Shown here: positions 1-8,390 of the stretch, piece by piece
Position numbering within the stretch: the first letter of the stretch is position 1
Layout of the letters: each line of letters begins with the position of its first letter
Source: Lachnospiraceae bacterium
GTDB lineage: Bacteria; Bacillota; Clostridia; Lachnospirales; Lachnospiraceae
Assembly: GCA_910574715.1 (NCBI GenBank)
Contig: CAJTCH010000007.1
Location: 62,001-126,000 of the forward strand
Direction: 5' to 3'
Length of the DNA: 64,000 nt
Program-made: the position numbers and the translations under genes
Notes under the pieces: generated by a model
The model's database searches: none
What the model was told of the DNA's origin: nothing
What the model saw: the letters and a program-made list of their open reading frames with translations, nothing else

Positions 1-2
1 AT

Positions 3-419
3 ATTACGCAGATAAAGCAGCTTCAAGATAGGATTTTTGATAGGCTATTACTTGAAAATGGCATGGAAATAAGCGGCGGGCAGGGAAGAATCTTATTTAT
101 TTTATGGAAAACTGACAATCTTACAATCAGCGAAATAAGTGAAAAAACTTCTCTTGCTAAAAATACGGTATCCGTTGTGATAAATGGTATGGTAAATAAG
201 GGAATTGTGGAAAGGAATATCAATCCAAAGAATCGCCGTCAGACCATTGTGTCGCTTACGGAGTATGCAAAATCAATGCAGGAAAAATATGAAGCTGTAT
301 CTCAGCAGATGAACATGTTGTTTTATCAAGACTTTTCAGAAAAGGAGCAAAATCAATTTGAACGGTATCTTGCCCGAATACTAGAAACATTGATAAAAAA
401 TCTGCCTTCAAACAAATAA
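3..419 (+). CDS. MarR-family transcriptional regulator, 5' truncated by window edge
   Basis: The reading frame is open from the first complete codon of the window, so the true start lies upstream and the visible 138 codons are the C-terminal part of the protein. The segment with I-S-E-I-S-E-K-T-S-L-A-K-N-T-V is the helix-turn-helix of a MarR winged helix. It is followed by the R-N-I-N-P-K-N-R-R-Q wing, where the D-x-R-x-x motif of the family normally sits, and by a C-terminal dimerisation helix. MarR proteins are usually 140-160 residues, so little is missing. It lies 51 bp upstream of the dehydrogenase gene on the same strand. The ligand cannot be told from sequence. Confidence 0.85.
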   Translation: MTQIKQLQDRIFDRLLLENGMEISGGQGRILFILWKTDNLTISEISEKTSLAKNTVSVVINGMVNKGIVERNINPKNRRQTIVSLTEYAKSMQEKYEAVSQQMNMLFYQDFSEKEQNQFERYLARILETLIKNLPSNK

Positions 420-470
420 TTGGCTTAGAGATTCTGAGAGTCTGCAAATTAGAAAGGGAGAGTGAATGAT

Positions 471-1517
471 ATGAAAGCATGGGTTTTACACAAGGAGAAT
501 GATTTGAGACTTGAAACAGCGGACAGACCAACGCTTGAGGACAATGAAGTATTGATCGCCGTAAAAGCGGCGGGCATCTGCGGTTCTGATATTCCGCGGA
601 TCTATCAGACGGGAGCCCACATACACCCATTGATTCCCGGACATGAATTCTCCGGTATTGTGGTGCAGACAGGAGCGTTGGCAGATCCTGCATGGCAGGG
701 GCAGCGGGTTGGCGTATTCCCGCTGATACCGTGTAAACTGTGTCCGCCGTGCAGTAAGAAGCAGTATGAGATGTGCCGGAATTACAATTATCTGGGTTCT
801 CGAAGGGACGGAGGCTTCGCGGAATATGCGGCAGTTCCGGAAGAGAATCTGATACGCCTGCCGGAGCAGGTGACCTATGAAGAGGCGGCTATGTTAGAGC
901 CGATGGCAGTGGCAGTTCATGCGATGAGGCGCATTGGGGTAAATAAATCTGACAGTATTGCTATCTGCGGTCTTGGTACGATCGGCTTGCTGCTGTATAT
1001 GTTCCTTATGGAGGCGGGAATGCAGAATGTATTTGTATTCGGCAATAAAGAATTCCAGAAGCAGACGCTTATGCAGCTGGGGCTTGAGGAGGATCATTAC
1101 TGTGACATCAGAGAATATGACACTGACCAGTGGATCATGGAACGGACCGGGGGGACGGGAGTAGATGTATTCTTTGAGTGTGTAGGTAAGAATGCAACAC
1201 TGGTGCAGGCCATTAATCAGACATCCTTTTCAGGAAGGATCATGCTGGTTGGGAATCCCTTTGGGGATATGAACCTGGAGAAATCAATATACTGGAAGAT
1301 CCTTCGGAATCAATTGACGGTAATGGGAACGTGGAATTCTGCATTTACACATGAAGAATCGGACGACTGGCATTATGTGTTAAAACGTCTGGAACATAAG
1401 CGGATTGTGCCGGCGAAGCTGGTCACGCATCGCCTTCCATTGAATCAGTTGGAGCGGGGAATGCACATTATGCGGGATAAGACAGAGGATTATGTGAAGA
1501 TTATGAGTATGATATAG
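471..1517 (+). CDS. Zinc-dependent alcohol dehydrogenase, galactitol-1-phosphate 5-dehydrogenase-like
   Basis: This is a medium-chain zinc dehydrogenase of 348 residues that oxidises a polyol or sugar-alcohol phosphate with NAD. Catalytic zinc ligands are visible as Cys37 (G-I-C-G-S-D), His58-Glu59 (G-H-E-F) and Glu143 (L-E-P). The structural zinc loop has Cys88, Cys91, Cys94 and Cys102. The dinucleotide-binding motif G-L-G-T-I-G is at about 167-172. The best family fit is GatD, but no PTS or other galactitol gene is nearby, so the substrate is uncertain. I chose the ATG at 471, about 10 nt after AGGGAG. A GTG at 462 is in frame but too close to that ribosome site. Confidence 0.8.
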   Translation: MKAWVLHKENDLRLETADRPTLEDNEVLIAVKAAGICGSDIPRIYQTGAHIHPLIPGHEFSGIVVQTGALADPAWQGQRVGVFPLIPCKLCPPCSKKQYEMCRNYNYLGSRRDGGFAEYAAVPEENLIRLPEQVTYEEAAMLEPMAVAVHAMRRIGVNKSDSIAICGLGTIGLLLYMFLMEAGMQNVFVFGNKEFQKQTLMQLGLEEDHYCDIREYDTDQWIMERTGGTGVDVFFECVGKNATLVQAINQTSFSGRIMLVGNPFGDMNLEKSIYWKILRNQLTVMGTWNSAFTHEESDDWHYVLKRLEHKRIVPAKLVTHRLPLNQLERGMHIMRDKTEDYVKIMSMI

Positions 1518-1584
1518 TTCTGGCAGCCGATGTTTCCATAATTTCTAACAGCGATAAATATTCGGGTAAATCTCCTGAAAAGTA

Positions 1585-1613
1585 TTGACAAAATCCTTTT
1601 TCTGTGGTTACAT
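1585..1613 (+). promoter_or_regulatory. Sigma-A-type promoter of the metal-efflux operon
   Basis: A consensus TTGACA at 1585-1590 and TTACAT at 1608-1613 are separated by 17 bp. Transcription would start near 1620, directly upstream of the palindrome at 1625-1646, so a repressor bound there would block initiation or early elongation. Confidence 0.65.
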
Positions 1614-1624
1614 TTCCGTATGAA

Positions 1625-1646
1625 CATATGAATATCTATTCATATG
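1625..1646. promoter_or_regulatory. Perfect palindromic operator, probable ArsR/SmtB-family site
   Basis: The site consists of two 10-bp arms (CATATGAATA and its complement) around a 2-bp centre. The half-site with TGAA facing TTCA and AT-rich flanks matches the known imperfect 12-2-12 operators of SmtB, CzrA and CadC proteins. The ArsR gene at 4275 in the same operon is the obvious candidate repressor (inference). Confidence 0.7.
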
Positions 1647-1682
1647 AAAGGGGAAACATTTTTAATTCAGGAGGATTTTACC

Positions 1683-4154
1683 ATGGAAGAGAAAGGACGG
1701 AATACGATAGATACTTGCGGCTGTAACCATAGCCATGATCACGGCCATGACCATACACACCATGATCACTGTGGCTGCGGTCACGACCACGGCCATGACC
1801 ATACACACCATGATCACTGTGGCTGCGGTCACGATCACGGCCATGACCATACACACCATGATCACTGTGGCTGCGGTCACGACCACGGCCATGACCATAC
1901 ACACCATGATCACTGTGGCTGCGGTCACGACCATGGCCATGACCATACACATCATGATCACTGTGGCTGCGGTCATGATCACGGCCATCATGCCCACGAC
2001 CACGGGCCTGTACAGCGCCAGGAAGTAGCGTCTATGCCAGAGGGGGTAGAGAAGCGTGTCTATATCCTTGATAACCTGGGATGCGCGAATTGTGCGGCGA
2101 AGATGGAGCGCCAGATCCGGGAACTGCCGGGAGTGAAGATGGCGGCAATCACATTTGCGACGAAGCAGCTTGCGGTAGCGGCAGATAATCAGGAAGAACT
2201 GCTTCCGGAATTCAGGAGGATCTGCGCATCCATAGAATCAGAGGTCACCGTGACTCCAAGAGAAGAGGAAGCTGTGACATATAAGAAGAAAGAAAGCGTG
2301 TTTGCAGAGAACCGCAAAGAGATCCTGTCGGTGGCGGCAGGCGCAGTCTTATTTATTGCCGGGGAAGTATTAGAGAGGACGACGGCAGAATCGAAGATCG
2401 GCGCTGTGCTGTTTGTGGCCGCTTATGCCATTCTTGGCATAGAGATCGTATGGACAGCGGTGAAGAATCTGACGAAGGGTCATGTGTTCGACGAGAATTT
2501 TCTTATGAGTGTGGCGACGCTTGCTGCGTTTGCCATCGGAGATTTTGCGGAGGCGGTGGGTGTTATGCTGTTTTACCGTGTCGGAGAGATCTTCGAAGAT
2601 ATTGCGGTGAGCCGCAGCCGTTCGCAGATCATGGAGGCGGTTGACCTTCGTCCGGAGACGGTCAGTCTGGTACAAGGGGACGAAGCCCGGACGATTCCGG
2701 CGAAGGACGCCAGGGCCGGCGATATTATCCTGATCCGTCCCGGCGACCGTATTCCTCTGGATGGGAGGATCATAGAGGGAGAGAGCCAGATCGACACCTC
2801 GCCTGTAACCGGTGAACCGGTACCGGTGAAGGTATTTCCGGGAAAGGAGATCTATTCTGGGTGTGTCAACGATACGGGTGTGCTGAAGCTTGAGGTACAG
2901 AAGCCGCTTGGTGAATCCATGGTCAGCCGTATTCTGGATTCTGTGGAGAACGCGGCTGCCAGTAAGCCGAAGATCGATCGTTTTATTACCAGATTCGCAA
3001 GGATCTACACGCCGGCGGTGGTGGCGGCGGCAATATTGACGGCTGTCGTTCCGTCATTGATAACCGGGGAGTGGAATTACTGGATCTATACGGCGATCAC
3101 CTTCCTTGTCATCAGTTGTCCGTGCGCTCTGGTGTTGAGTGTTCCGCTGGCGTTCTTCTCAGGTATCGGTGCGGGCTCGAGAAAGGGGATCCTGTTCAAA
3201 GGCGGTGTTGCGATCGAAGCTTTGAAGGATATCAAGGCGGTGGTGATGGATAAGACTGGAACGATCACCAGGGGGAATTTTGCAGTGCAGAAAATCGTAA
3301 CCATGGACCGGCTGACGGAGAAGCAGATCCTTACGATTGCGGCCGACTGTGAATTGGGTTCTACCCATCCCATTGGAACGAGCATTGTAACAGAAGCACA
3401 GAAGAGGAAGCTTACGCTTATGCGTCCGGAACAGGCAGAGGAGATATCCGGGAAAGGAATCCGTGCAGTATTCCCGGAAGGGACTGTGCTCTGCGGAAGC
3501 AGGGGGCTGATGGAGGACTATCAGATAGATACGGGGAGATATCAGAAGGATGTATACGGAACGGAAGTTTTGATCGCGGTGGACGGCAGGCTGGAAGGAT
3601 ATCTTGTGATCGCAGATGAGATCAAGGAAGAGGCGGGCAGTGCAGTGAGCAGAATGAAGTCCCAGCGCCTTCTGACAGCGATGCTTACAGGGGATGCGAA
3701 GGATAGCGCAATAGCGGTGGCGCAGCAGACCGGGATAGATGAGGTACACGCACAGCTTTTGCCGCAGGATAAGCTTCACAACCTGCAGAAGATAAGAGAG
3801 AAGCACGGCGCGGTTATGTTTGTCGGCGACGGGATCAATGATGCGCCTGTCCTTGCGGGGGCCGATGTGGGAGCGGCGATGGGAAGCGGAGCCGACGCGG
3901 CGATCGAGGCGGCCGACGTGGTATTCATGACATCCTCGGTGGATGCAATACCGGAGGCTGTAGACATTGCGCGTAGTACCGGAAGGATTGCGATGCAGAA
4001 CGTTGTATTTGCTTTGACAGTCAAATTCCTGGTTATGATCTTGGGATTTTTCGGGTATGCTAATATGTGGATGGCGGTGTTTGCCGATACGGGCGTGGCG
4101 ATGCTCTGCGTGCTGAACTCAATTCGTGTACTGTATACGGTGAGAAAGAGTTAG
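1683..4154 (+). CDS. Heavy-metal (Zn/Cd/Pb-type) P-type ATPase with long His-rich N-terminus
   Basis: This 823-residue membrane pump exports a divalent soft metal with ATP. In order it has a His/Asp/Gly/Cys-rich stretch (about 12-108) built of 16-residue repeats, an HMA domain with C-A-N-C (Cys134, Cys137), transmembrane helices with the C-P-C metal-path motif (479-481), the phosphorylated Asp in D-K-T-G-T (523), and the hinge motif G-D-G-I-N-D (Asp at 716). C-P-C followed by A-L and the His-rich arm fit ZntA/CadA-type ATPases rather than copper pumps. The start is the ATG at 1683, 7 nt after AGGAGG. An in-frame ATG at 1644 lies inside the operator with no ribosome site. It is the first gene of an operon with an ArsR sensor and a second ATPase. 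Confidence 0.92.
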   Translation: MEEKGRNTIDTCGCNHSHDHGHDHTHHDHCGCGHDHGHDHTHHDHCGCGHDHGHDHTHHDHCGCGHDHGHDHTHHDHCGCGHDHGHDHTHHDHCGCGHDHGHHAHDHGPVQRQEVASMPEGVEKRVYILDNLGCANCAAKMERQIRELPGVKMAAITFATKQLAVAADNQEELLPEFRRICASIESEVTVTPREEEAVTYKKKESVFAENRKEILSVAAGAVLFIAGEVLERTTAESKIGAVLFVAAYAILGIEIVWTAVKNLTKGHVFDENFLMSVATLAAFAIGDFAEAVGVMLFYRVGEIFEDIAVSRSRSQIMEAVDLRPETVSLVQGDEARTIPAKDARAGDIILIRPGDRIPLDGRIIEGESQIDTSPVTGEPVPVKVFPGKEIYSGCVNDTGVLKLEVQKPLGESMVSRILDSVENAAASKPKIDRFITRFARIYTPAVVAAAILTAVVPSLITGEWNYWIYTAITFLVISCPCALVLSVPLAFFSGIGAGSRKGILFKGGVAIEALKDIKAVVMDKTGTITRGNFAVQKIVTMDRLTEKQILTIAADCELGSTHPIGTSIVTEAQKRKLTLMRPEQAEEISGKGIRAVFPEGTVLCGSRGLMEDYQIDTGRYQKDVYGTEVLIAVDGRLEGYLVIADEIKEEAGSAVSRMKSQRLLTAMLTGDAKDSAIAVAQQTGIDEVHAQLLPQDKLHNLQKIREKHGAVMFVGDGINDAPVLAGADVGAAMGSGADAAIEAADVVFMTSSVDAIPEAVDIARSTGRIAMQNVVFALTVKFLVMILGFFGYANMWMAVFADTGVAMLCVLNSIRVLYTVRKS
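1761..1988 (+). repeat. 48-bp in-frame tandem repeat encoding a His-rich metal-binding arm
   Basis: Four full 48-bp units start at 1761, 1809, 1857 and 1905, with a fifth partial unit from 1953. They are nearly identical at the nucleotide level and each encodes 16 residues combining H-D-H, C-G-C-G and H-D-H-G-H-D-H-T-H. The identity at synonymous sites points to recent expansion by slippage or unequal recombination. Copy number probably varies between strains. Confidence 0.9.
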
Positions 4155-4189
4155 AAAACATTACGAAAATATTAATTTTAGTTTTATTT

Positions 4190-4228
4190 TATGCCAAACG
4201 GTTGAAATCCAAGATACTGTTTGGCATA
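4190..4228. repeat. 10-bp perfect inverted repeat between the first ATPase and the ArsR gene
   Basis: Arms at 4190-4199 (TATGCCAAAC) and 4219-4228 are exact complements around a 19-nt spacer. No T-tract follows, so it does not look like an intrinsic terminator. It may be an mRNA processing hairpin or a protein site setting the level of the downstream sensor gene; the role is not known. Confidence 0.5.
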
Positions 4229-4274
4229 ATTAAATGGGCGGATTTTCGCCTTATTTATTGAAAGGAAGGCATAT

Positions 4275-4634
4275 ATGAAGAAGACAGAGGTCGAATGCTG
4301 TGATGTGACATACGTCCATGACGAGGCAGTTATGACGGTTCGCGGGAAGATGCCGGACGAAGAACTTTTGAAGGAGTTGGCAGATTTCTATAAGGTTTTC
4401 GGAGACTCTACGCGGATCAAGATATTATGCGTGCTGTTGGAATCAGAGATGTGTGTCTGCGATCTTGCCGAGGTTCTTAAGATGACGCAGTCTGCGATTT
4501 CCCATCAATTACGGGTACTGAAGCAGATGAAGCTTGTGAAGAACCGAAGGGAAGGGAAGACCGTATTCTATTCGCTGGCCGACGGGCATATCCAGACGAT
4601 CATCAATCAGGGGATGGAGCATATTACAGAATGA
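4275..4634 (+). CDS. ArsR/CadC-like metal-sensing repressor
   Basis: This 119-residue winged-helix protein has the ArsR helix-turn-helix at about 64-86 (T-Q-S-A-I-S-H-Q-L-R). It carries the E-M-C-V-C-D motif with Cys60 and Cys62, which in CadC-type sensors forms part of the alpha3N metal site, and an N-terminal Cys8-Cys9 pair that could supply the remaining ligands. Loss of DNA binding on Cd, Pb or Zn binding is therefore expected from the family. It lies between two P-type ATPase genes and probably binds the palindrome at 1625. A ribosome site AAGGAAGG precedes the ATG. Confidence 0.88.
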   Translation: MKKTEVECCDVTYVHDEAVMTVRGKMPDEELLKELADFYKVFGDSTRIKILCVLLESEMCVCDLAEVLKMTQSAISHQLRVLKQMKLVKNRREGKTVFYSLADGHIQTIINQGMEHITE

Positions 4635-4666
4635 TTTTCATATAGTTATCAAAAAGGGACAGTAGC

Positions 4667-6529
4667 ATGACAAAGCAGTTGGGTAGAAGATGCATCATTT
4701 ATTTGGCGGGGAGTATTGTGTACATTTTGGCTGTTATAACGTCTGCACGTTATACATTAGATGCCGAAGTGAAGTTTGTATGGTTTCTTGCCGCATATCT
4801 GATCGTTGGTTTTGAGGCGTTCCGAAGGCTTCAGGAGAGTTTGATGCAGAAGAAGTTTATGACAGAATATACGCTGATTATTCTTGCAACAGCCGGGGCG
4901 CTTGGGATTGAGAGATATGCAGAAGGTGTATTTGTCATGCTGTTGTTTAACCTGGGGATGCTGTTCGAGGCATTCTCGACGGACAATACGAAGCGGTCGA
5001 TCCAGGATCTCATCAATATTCGGCCGGAGTATGCAACACGGCTTGTCCGCGGCAAAGAATTCAAGGTGGACCCGTCGTCCTTAAGGCCGGGACATGCGAT
5101 CATTATCAAGCCGGGAGAGCGGATCCCGGCGGATGCCATTGTTACATACGGGATATCGGATATTGATACGAAGGCCCTGACAGGGGAAGCCCTTCCAAGG
5201 TCTGTGGGAAGCGGAGATAAGATATACAGCGGATGTATCAACTTGAGCGCGGCGGTGGAAGCGATGGTAGTAGGGGCGTATGAAGATTCCGCGGTGACCA
5301 GGATCATGAAGATGGTGGAGGAAGCACAGGATCAGAAGGCTGACAGCGAGACATTTATCAGCCGGTTTTCGAAGATATATACGCCGGCGATTCTTTTATG
5401 TGCGCTTGCGATCATGATCTATCCGTCCCTGTCGTTTTCCTATGGGAACTGGGATACCTGGATCTACAGAGGGTTGATCTTCCTGGTGATCGCCTGTCCC
5501 TGCGGTCTGGTGCTGTCCATACCGCTTGCATTTCTTGGAGGGATCGCATCGGCGGCGCGCCAGGGGATCGTGGTCAAAGGAAGGAATTACCTGGAGGATC
5601 TGTCGAAGGCGGATACATTTATATTTGATAAGACGGGAACCCTGACGGAGGGAGTTTTCAGAGTTACGGATATCAGGGCGTTCAACATGACAAGAGAGGA
5701 ATTATTGGAGATAGCGGCGCATGTGGAGTGCTATTCGAATCATCCGATCGCGCAATCTCTGCTCAAGGAGTACAGAAGACAGGTCGATAAGAAGAAGGTA
5801 TACAGGATGCGTGAGATGCCAGGGTATGGAGTGAGCGCCATATTCGAAGGGAAACGCGTCTTTGTGGGGAATAAAAAGCTCATGGAATGGCAGAATATAG
5901 CATGTACGGATGTGAGGCAGGCAGGGACGATACTCTATGTCGCGGTGGAGAAGATCTATGCGGGTTATATTGTGATCGAGGATTCTGTGAAGGAGGATAC
6001 GAAGGATACATTCAAGTATCTGAAGGACAAATGCAATGCAGTGCTCGTCATGCTGACTGGTGATACGGAGAAGGGAAGCATACCGATTGCCAAAGAGCTG
6101 GAGATGGATTATGCGTATGTGAATCTGATGCCGGAAGATAAGCTAGAGCATGTAGAAGATTTCTTGAGCATCCAGGATCGGACGGAGAGGCTGGTGTGTG
6201 TCGGCGACGGGATTAACGACGCGCCGGTGCTTGCGAGAGCGGATGTAGGAATTGCTATGGGAGCGCTTGGATCGGCGGCTGCTATTGAGGCGGCGGATAT
6301 CATTCTGTTGGAAGACGAACTGCCGGGTATCATAGATGCCATTAAGATATCGAAGGAGACATTGAAGGTTGTGAACCAGAATGTTGTATTTGCGCTGTTC
6401 ATTAAGCTTGTGGTGCTTGCTCTTGCGGTCATTGGATTTTTCAGCATGTGGGAGGCGATTCTTGCGGAGCTGGGCGTAATGCTTGTGGCATTCTTGAATT
6501 CCGCCTGGGTTGCCAAATATACGGTATAG
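4667..6529 (+). CDS. Second heavy-metal P1B-type ATPase, lacking an HMA domain
   Basis: This 620-residue metal-transporting ATPase has a short N-terminus that begins directly with membrane helices and no C-x-x-C metal-binding domain. The C-P-C-G metal-path motif is at 277-279, the phosphorylated Asp in D-K-T-G-T at 321, and T-G-E and G-D-G-I-N-D-A-P are present. It is about 200 residues shorter than its neighbour, all from the N-terminus. Because it is co-transcribed with the His-rich ATPase and ArsR gene, it may handle the same metal at different affinity or a second metal. Substrate is not determined by the motifs seen. Confidence 0.9.
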   Translation: MTKQLGRRCIIYLAGSIVYILAVITSARYTLDAEVKFVWFLAAYLIVGFEAFRRLQESLMQKKFMTEYTLIILATAGALGIERYAEGVFVMLLFNLGMLFEAFSTDNTKRSIQDLINIRPEYATRLVRGKEFKVDPSSLRPGHAIIIKPGERIPADAIVTYGISDIDTKALTGEALPRSVGSGDKIYSGCINLSAAVEAMVVGAYEDSAVTRIMKMVEEAQDQKADSETFISRFSKIYTPAILLCALAIMIYPSLSFSYGNWDTWIYRGLIFLVIACPCGLVLSIPLAFLGGIASAARQGIVVKGRNYLEDLSKADTFIFDKTGTLTEGVFRVTDIRAFNMTREELLEIAAHVECYSNHPIAQSLLKEYRRQVDKKKVYRMREMPGYGVSAIFEGKRVFVGNKKLMEWQNIACTDVRQAGTILYVAVEKIYAGYIVIEDSVKEDTKDTFKYLKDKCNAVLVMLTGDTEKGSIPIAKELEMDYAYVNLMPEDKLEHVEDFLSIQDRTERLVCVGDGINDAPVLARADVGIAMGALGSAAAIEAADIILLEDELPGIIDAIKISKETLKVVNQNVVFALFIKLVVLALAVIGFFSMWEAILAELGVMLVAFLNSAWVAKYTV

Positions 6530-6568
6530 TAATTTCACCATACGTTCAGAAGAAGGAAATGTAATAAT

Positions 6569-7120
6569 ATGAAGTGTATAGATAAGAAATATCTGAATAG
6601 TAAGCACATAGGGATCATAATGACTGTTTTTCTGGTGGGAGCCGGCCTGACCGGCTGCGGCAATCCATCTGAAAAGGGAGTGGAATGTCTGGAGAACGGG
6701 CAGTACGAAGAGGCGATCGAGCATTTTGAGGAGGCGGTGGAGGACGAGGTCAACATCGGGGATGCCTACAGAGGGATCGGAATCGCCAAATGGGAGCAGG
6801 AAGACTATGAGGGCGCCGGCGAGGCATTTCGGAATGCGTTGGAGAATGGCGCGCAGAAGACGGGAACGCTCTATAATTTTATTGGGAACTGCGAGCTTAG
6901 GCTTGGCAATGCTGTATCCGCTCAGAATCATTTCCAGGTGGGAATCGAGCAGGAGGGTAACAGCGCCGAACTGAATCAGGAGATGAAGTATAATCTGATC
7001 GTGGCGCTGGAACAGGCAGGAGACTGGGAGAATGCCAGAGCCAGGCTTGGCGAATATATTGCAGAATATCCTGAGGATGCGGCGGCGCAGAAGGAATTGC
7101 AGTTTTTAGAGACGAGATAG
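6569..7120 (+). CDS. TPR-containing lipoprotein
   Basis: The 183-residue product starts with a lipoprotein signal ending in L-T-G-C (Cys30), so it should be membrane anchored outside the cell. The mature part consists of tetratricopeptide helices, for example the segment with G-Q-Y-E-E-A-I-E-H-F and another with E-D-Y-E-G-A-G-E-A-F. These repeats mediate protein contacts; no enzymatic motif is seen. It lies between the metal ATPase and hflX on the same strand with a 39-nt upstream gap. Confidence 0.8.
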   Translation: MKCIDKKYLNSKHIGIIMTVFLVGAGLTGCGNPSEKGVECLENGQYEEAIEHFEEAVEDEVNIGDAYRGIGIAKWEQEDYEGAGEAFRNALENGAQKTGTLYNFIGNCELRLGNAVSAQNHFQVGIEQEGNSAELNQEMKYNLIVALEQAGDWENARARLGEYIAEYPEDAAAQKELQFLETR

Positions 7121-7139
7121 AATATTCAAGGCAGAAGGT

Positions 7140-8375
7140 ATGATTGAGATCAGGAACGAGGCAGAGCGAGTAATCCTGGTGGGCGTGAGCACGTCGGATC
7201 AGGACGATACTTACAGATCCCTGGAGGAGCTTAGAGAACTGGCAGATACCGCCGGCGCCGAGACAGTGGGTACGGTGGTACAGAGCAGAGAACAGATCCA
7301 TCCGGGGACTTATATTGGAAAAGGGAAGATAGAAGAGATCAAGGATCTGTTGTGGGAGCTGGAGGCGACAGGTATTATTTGTGATGACGAACTATCGCCG
7401 GTGCAGATGAAGAATCTGCAGGATGAGCTGGATACCAAGGTCATGGACCGTACATTGGTGATCCTTGACATCTTTGCGGCCAGGGCTTCGACCAGGGAAG
7501 GTAAGATACAGGTGGAGCTGGCGCAGCTTAAGTACCGGCAGTCCAGGCTTACGGGATTTGGGAAAGCGATGTCCCGTCTTGGCGGCGGGATCGGAACCAG
7601 AGGACCCGGAGAGAAGAAGCTTGAGATGGACCGGAGGCTGATTAAGAGCAGGATCGCTCAGTTGAACCGGGAGCTTCGGGATGTCAGACGTCATAGGGAG
7701 ATAACGAGAGGGGCAAGAAGTAAGAAGTCTGTTCCGGTAGCAGCTATCGTAGGGTACACTAACGCGGGCAAGTCGACGCTTTTGAATACATTGACCGGAG
7801 CCGGTATATTGGCGGAAGATAAGTTATTTGCGACTCTGGATCCGACTACCAGAGGCGTGAAACTTCCGGGCGGGCAGGAAGTACTGCTGACGGATACCGT
7901 AGGATTCATCCGCAAATTGCCCCATCACCTGATCGAAGCATTCCGAAGTACACTTGAGGAAGCGAAATATGCAGACGTGATCCTCCATGTGGCGGACGCG
8001 TCGAATCCCCAGATGGACGAGCAGATCTATACGGTGTATGAGACACTGCGAAGCCTGGAGGTGGTGGATAAGCCGGTTATTACTGTATTCAATAAGCAGG
8101 ATAAGATAGGAGAGGAAAAGGTCATCCGGGATTTTCATGCGGATTGTACGGTGAAGTTATCTGCGAAGACAGGTGAAGGGATTTCGGAGCTTCTTAAGAC
8201 GATAGAGACCGTTCTGCGGGAGCAGAAGGTGCTGATCGAAGAACTGTATCCTTATCAGGAGGCAGGCAAGCTCCAGATGATCCGCAAGTACGGCGAATTG
8301 CTTCAGGAGGATTACCGTGAGGATGGTATCTTCGTGCGTGCATATGTGCCGGCGTCGCTCTGCGGTAAACGTTAG
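7140..8375 (+). CDS. hflX: GTPase HflX, ribosome-associated
   Basis: The 411-residue protein has the HflX N-terminal domain and glycine-rich linker (G-G-G-I-G-T-R-G-P-G-E). The Obg-type G domain follows, with G1 G-Y-T-N-A-G-K-S-T starting at residue 205, D-T-V-G-F as G3 and N-K-Q-D as G4. HflX splits stalled or hibernating 70S ribosomes under stress. Length is within the normal 400-430. The ribosome site is close to the ATG (AGAAGG with a short spacer). It follows the TPR lipoprotein by 19 nt and faces the AraC gene. Confidence 0.95.
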   Translation: MIEIRNEAERVILVGVSTSDQDDTYRSLEELRELADTAGAETVGTVVQSREQIHPGTYIGKGKIEEIKDLLWELEATGIICDDELSPVQMKNLQDELDTKVMDRTLVILDIFAARASTREGKIQVELAQLKYRQSRLTGFGKAMSRLGGGIGTRGPGEKKLEMDRRLIKSRIAQLNRELRDVRRHREITRGARSKKSVPVAAIVGYTNAGKSTLLNTLTGAGILAEDKLFATLDPTTRGVKLPGGQEVLLTDTVGFIRKLPHHLIEAFRSTLEEAKYADVILHVADASNPQMDEQIYTVYETLRSLEVVDKPVITVFNKQDKIGEEKVIRDFHADCTVKLSAKTGEGISELLKTIETVLREQKVLIEELYPYQEAGKLQMIRKYGELLQEDYREDGIFVRAYVPASLCGKR

Positions 8376-8390
8376 ATGCATTTTTCAGCG

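Noticed and set aside
1644-1682. Upstream ATG as start of the ATPase
   Set aside because: It lies within the operator and has no ribosome site; ATG 1683 follows AGGAGG.
1761-1988. CRISPR-like regular repeats
   Set aside because: Units are directly tandem with no unique spacers and encode one protein in frame.
1662-2028. Long ORFs on other frames of the His-rich repeat region
   Set aside because: The 48-bp unit is a multiple of three without stops in several frames, so open frames arise automatically; only the plus frame starting at 1683 has a ribosome site and continues into an ATPase.
4190-4228. Intrinsic terminator between the first ATPase and arsR
   Set aside because: The inverted repeat has a 19-nt loop and no following T run; the genes are probably one operon.
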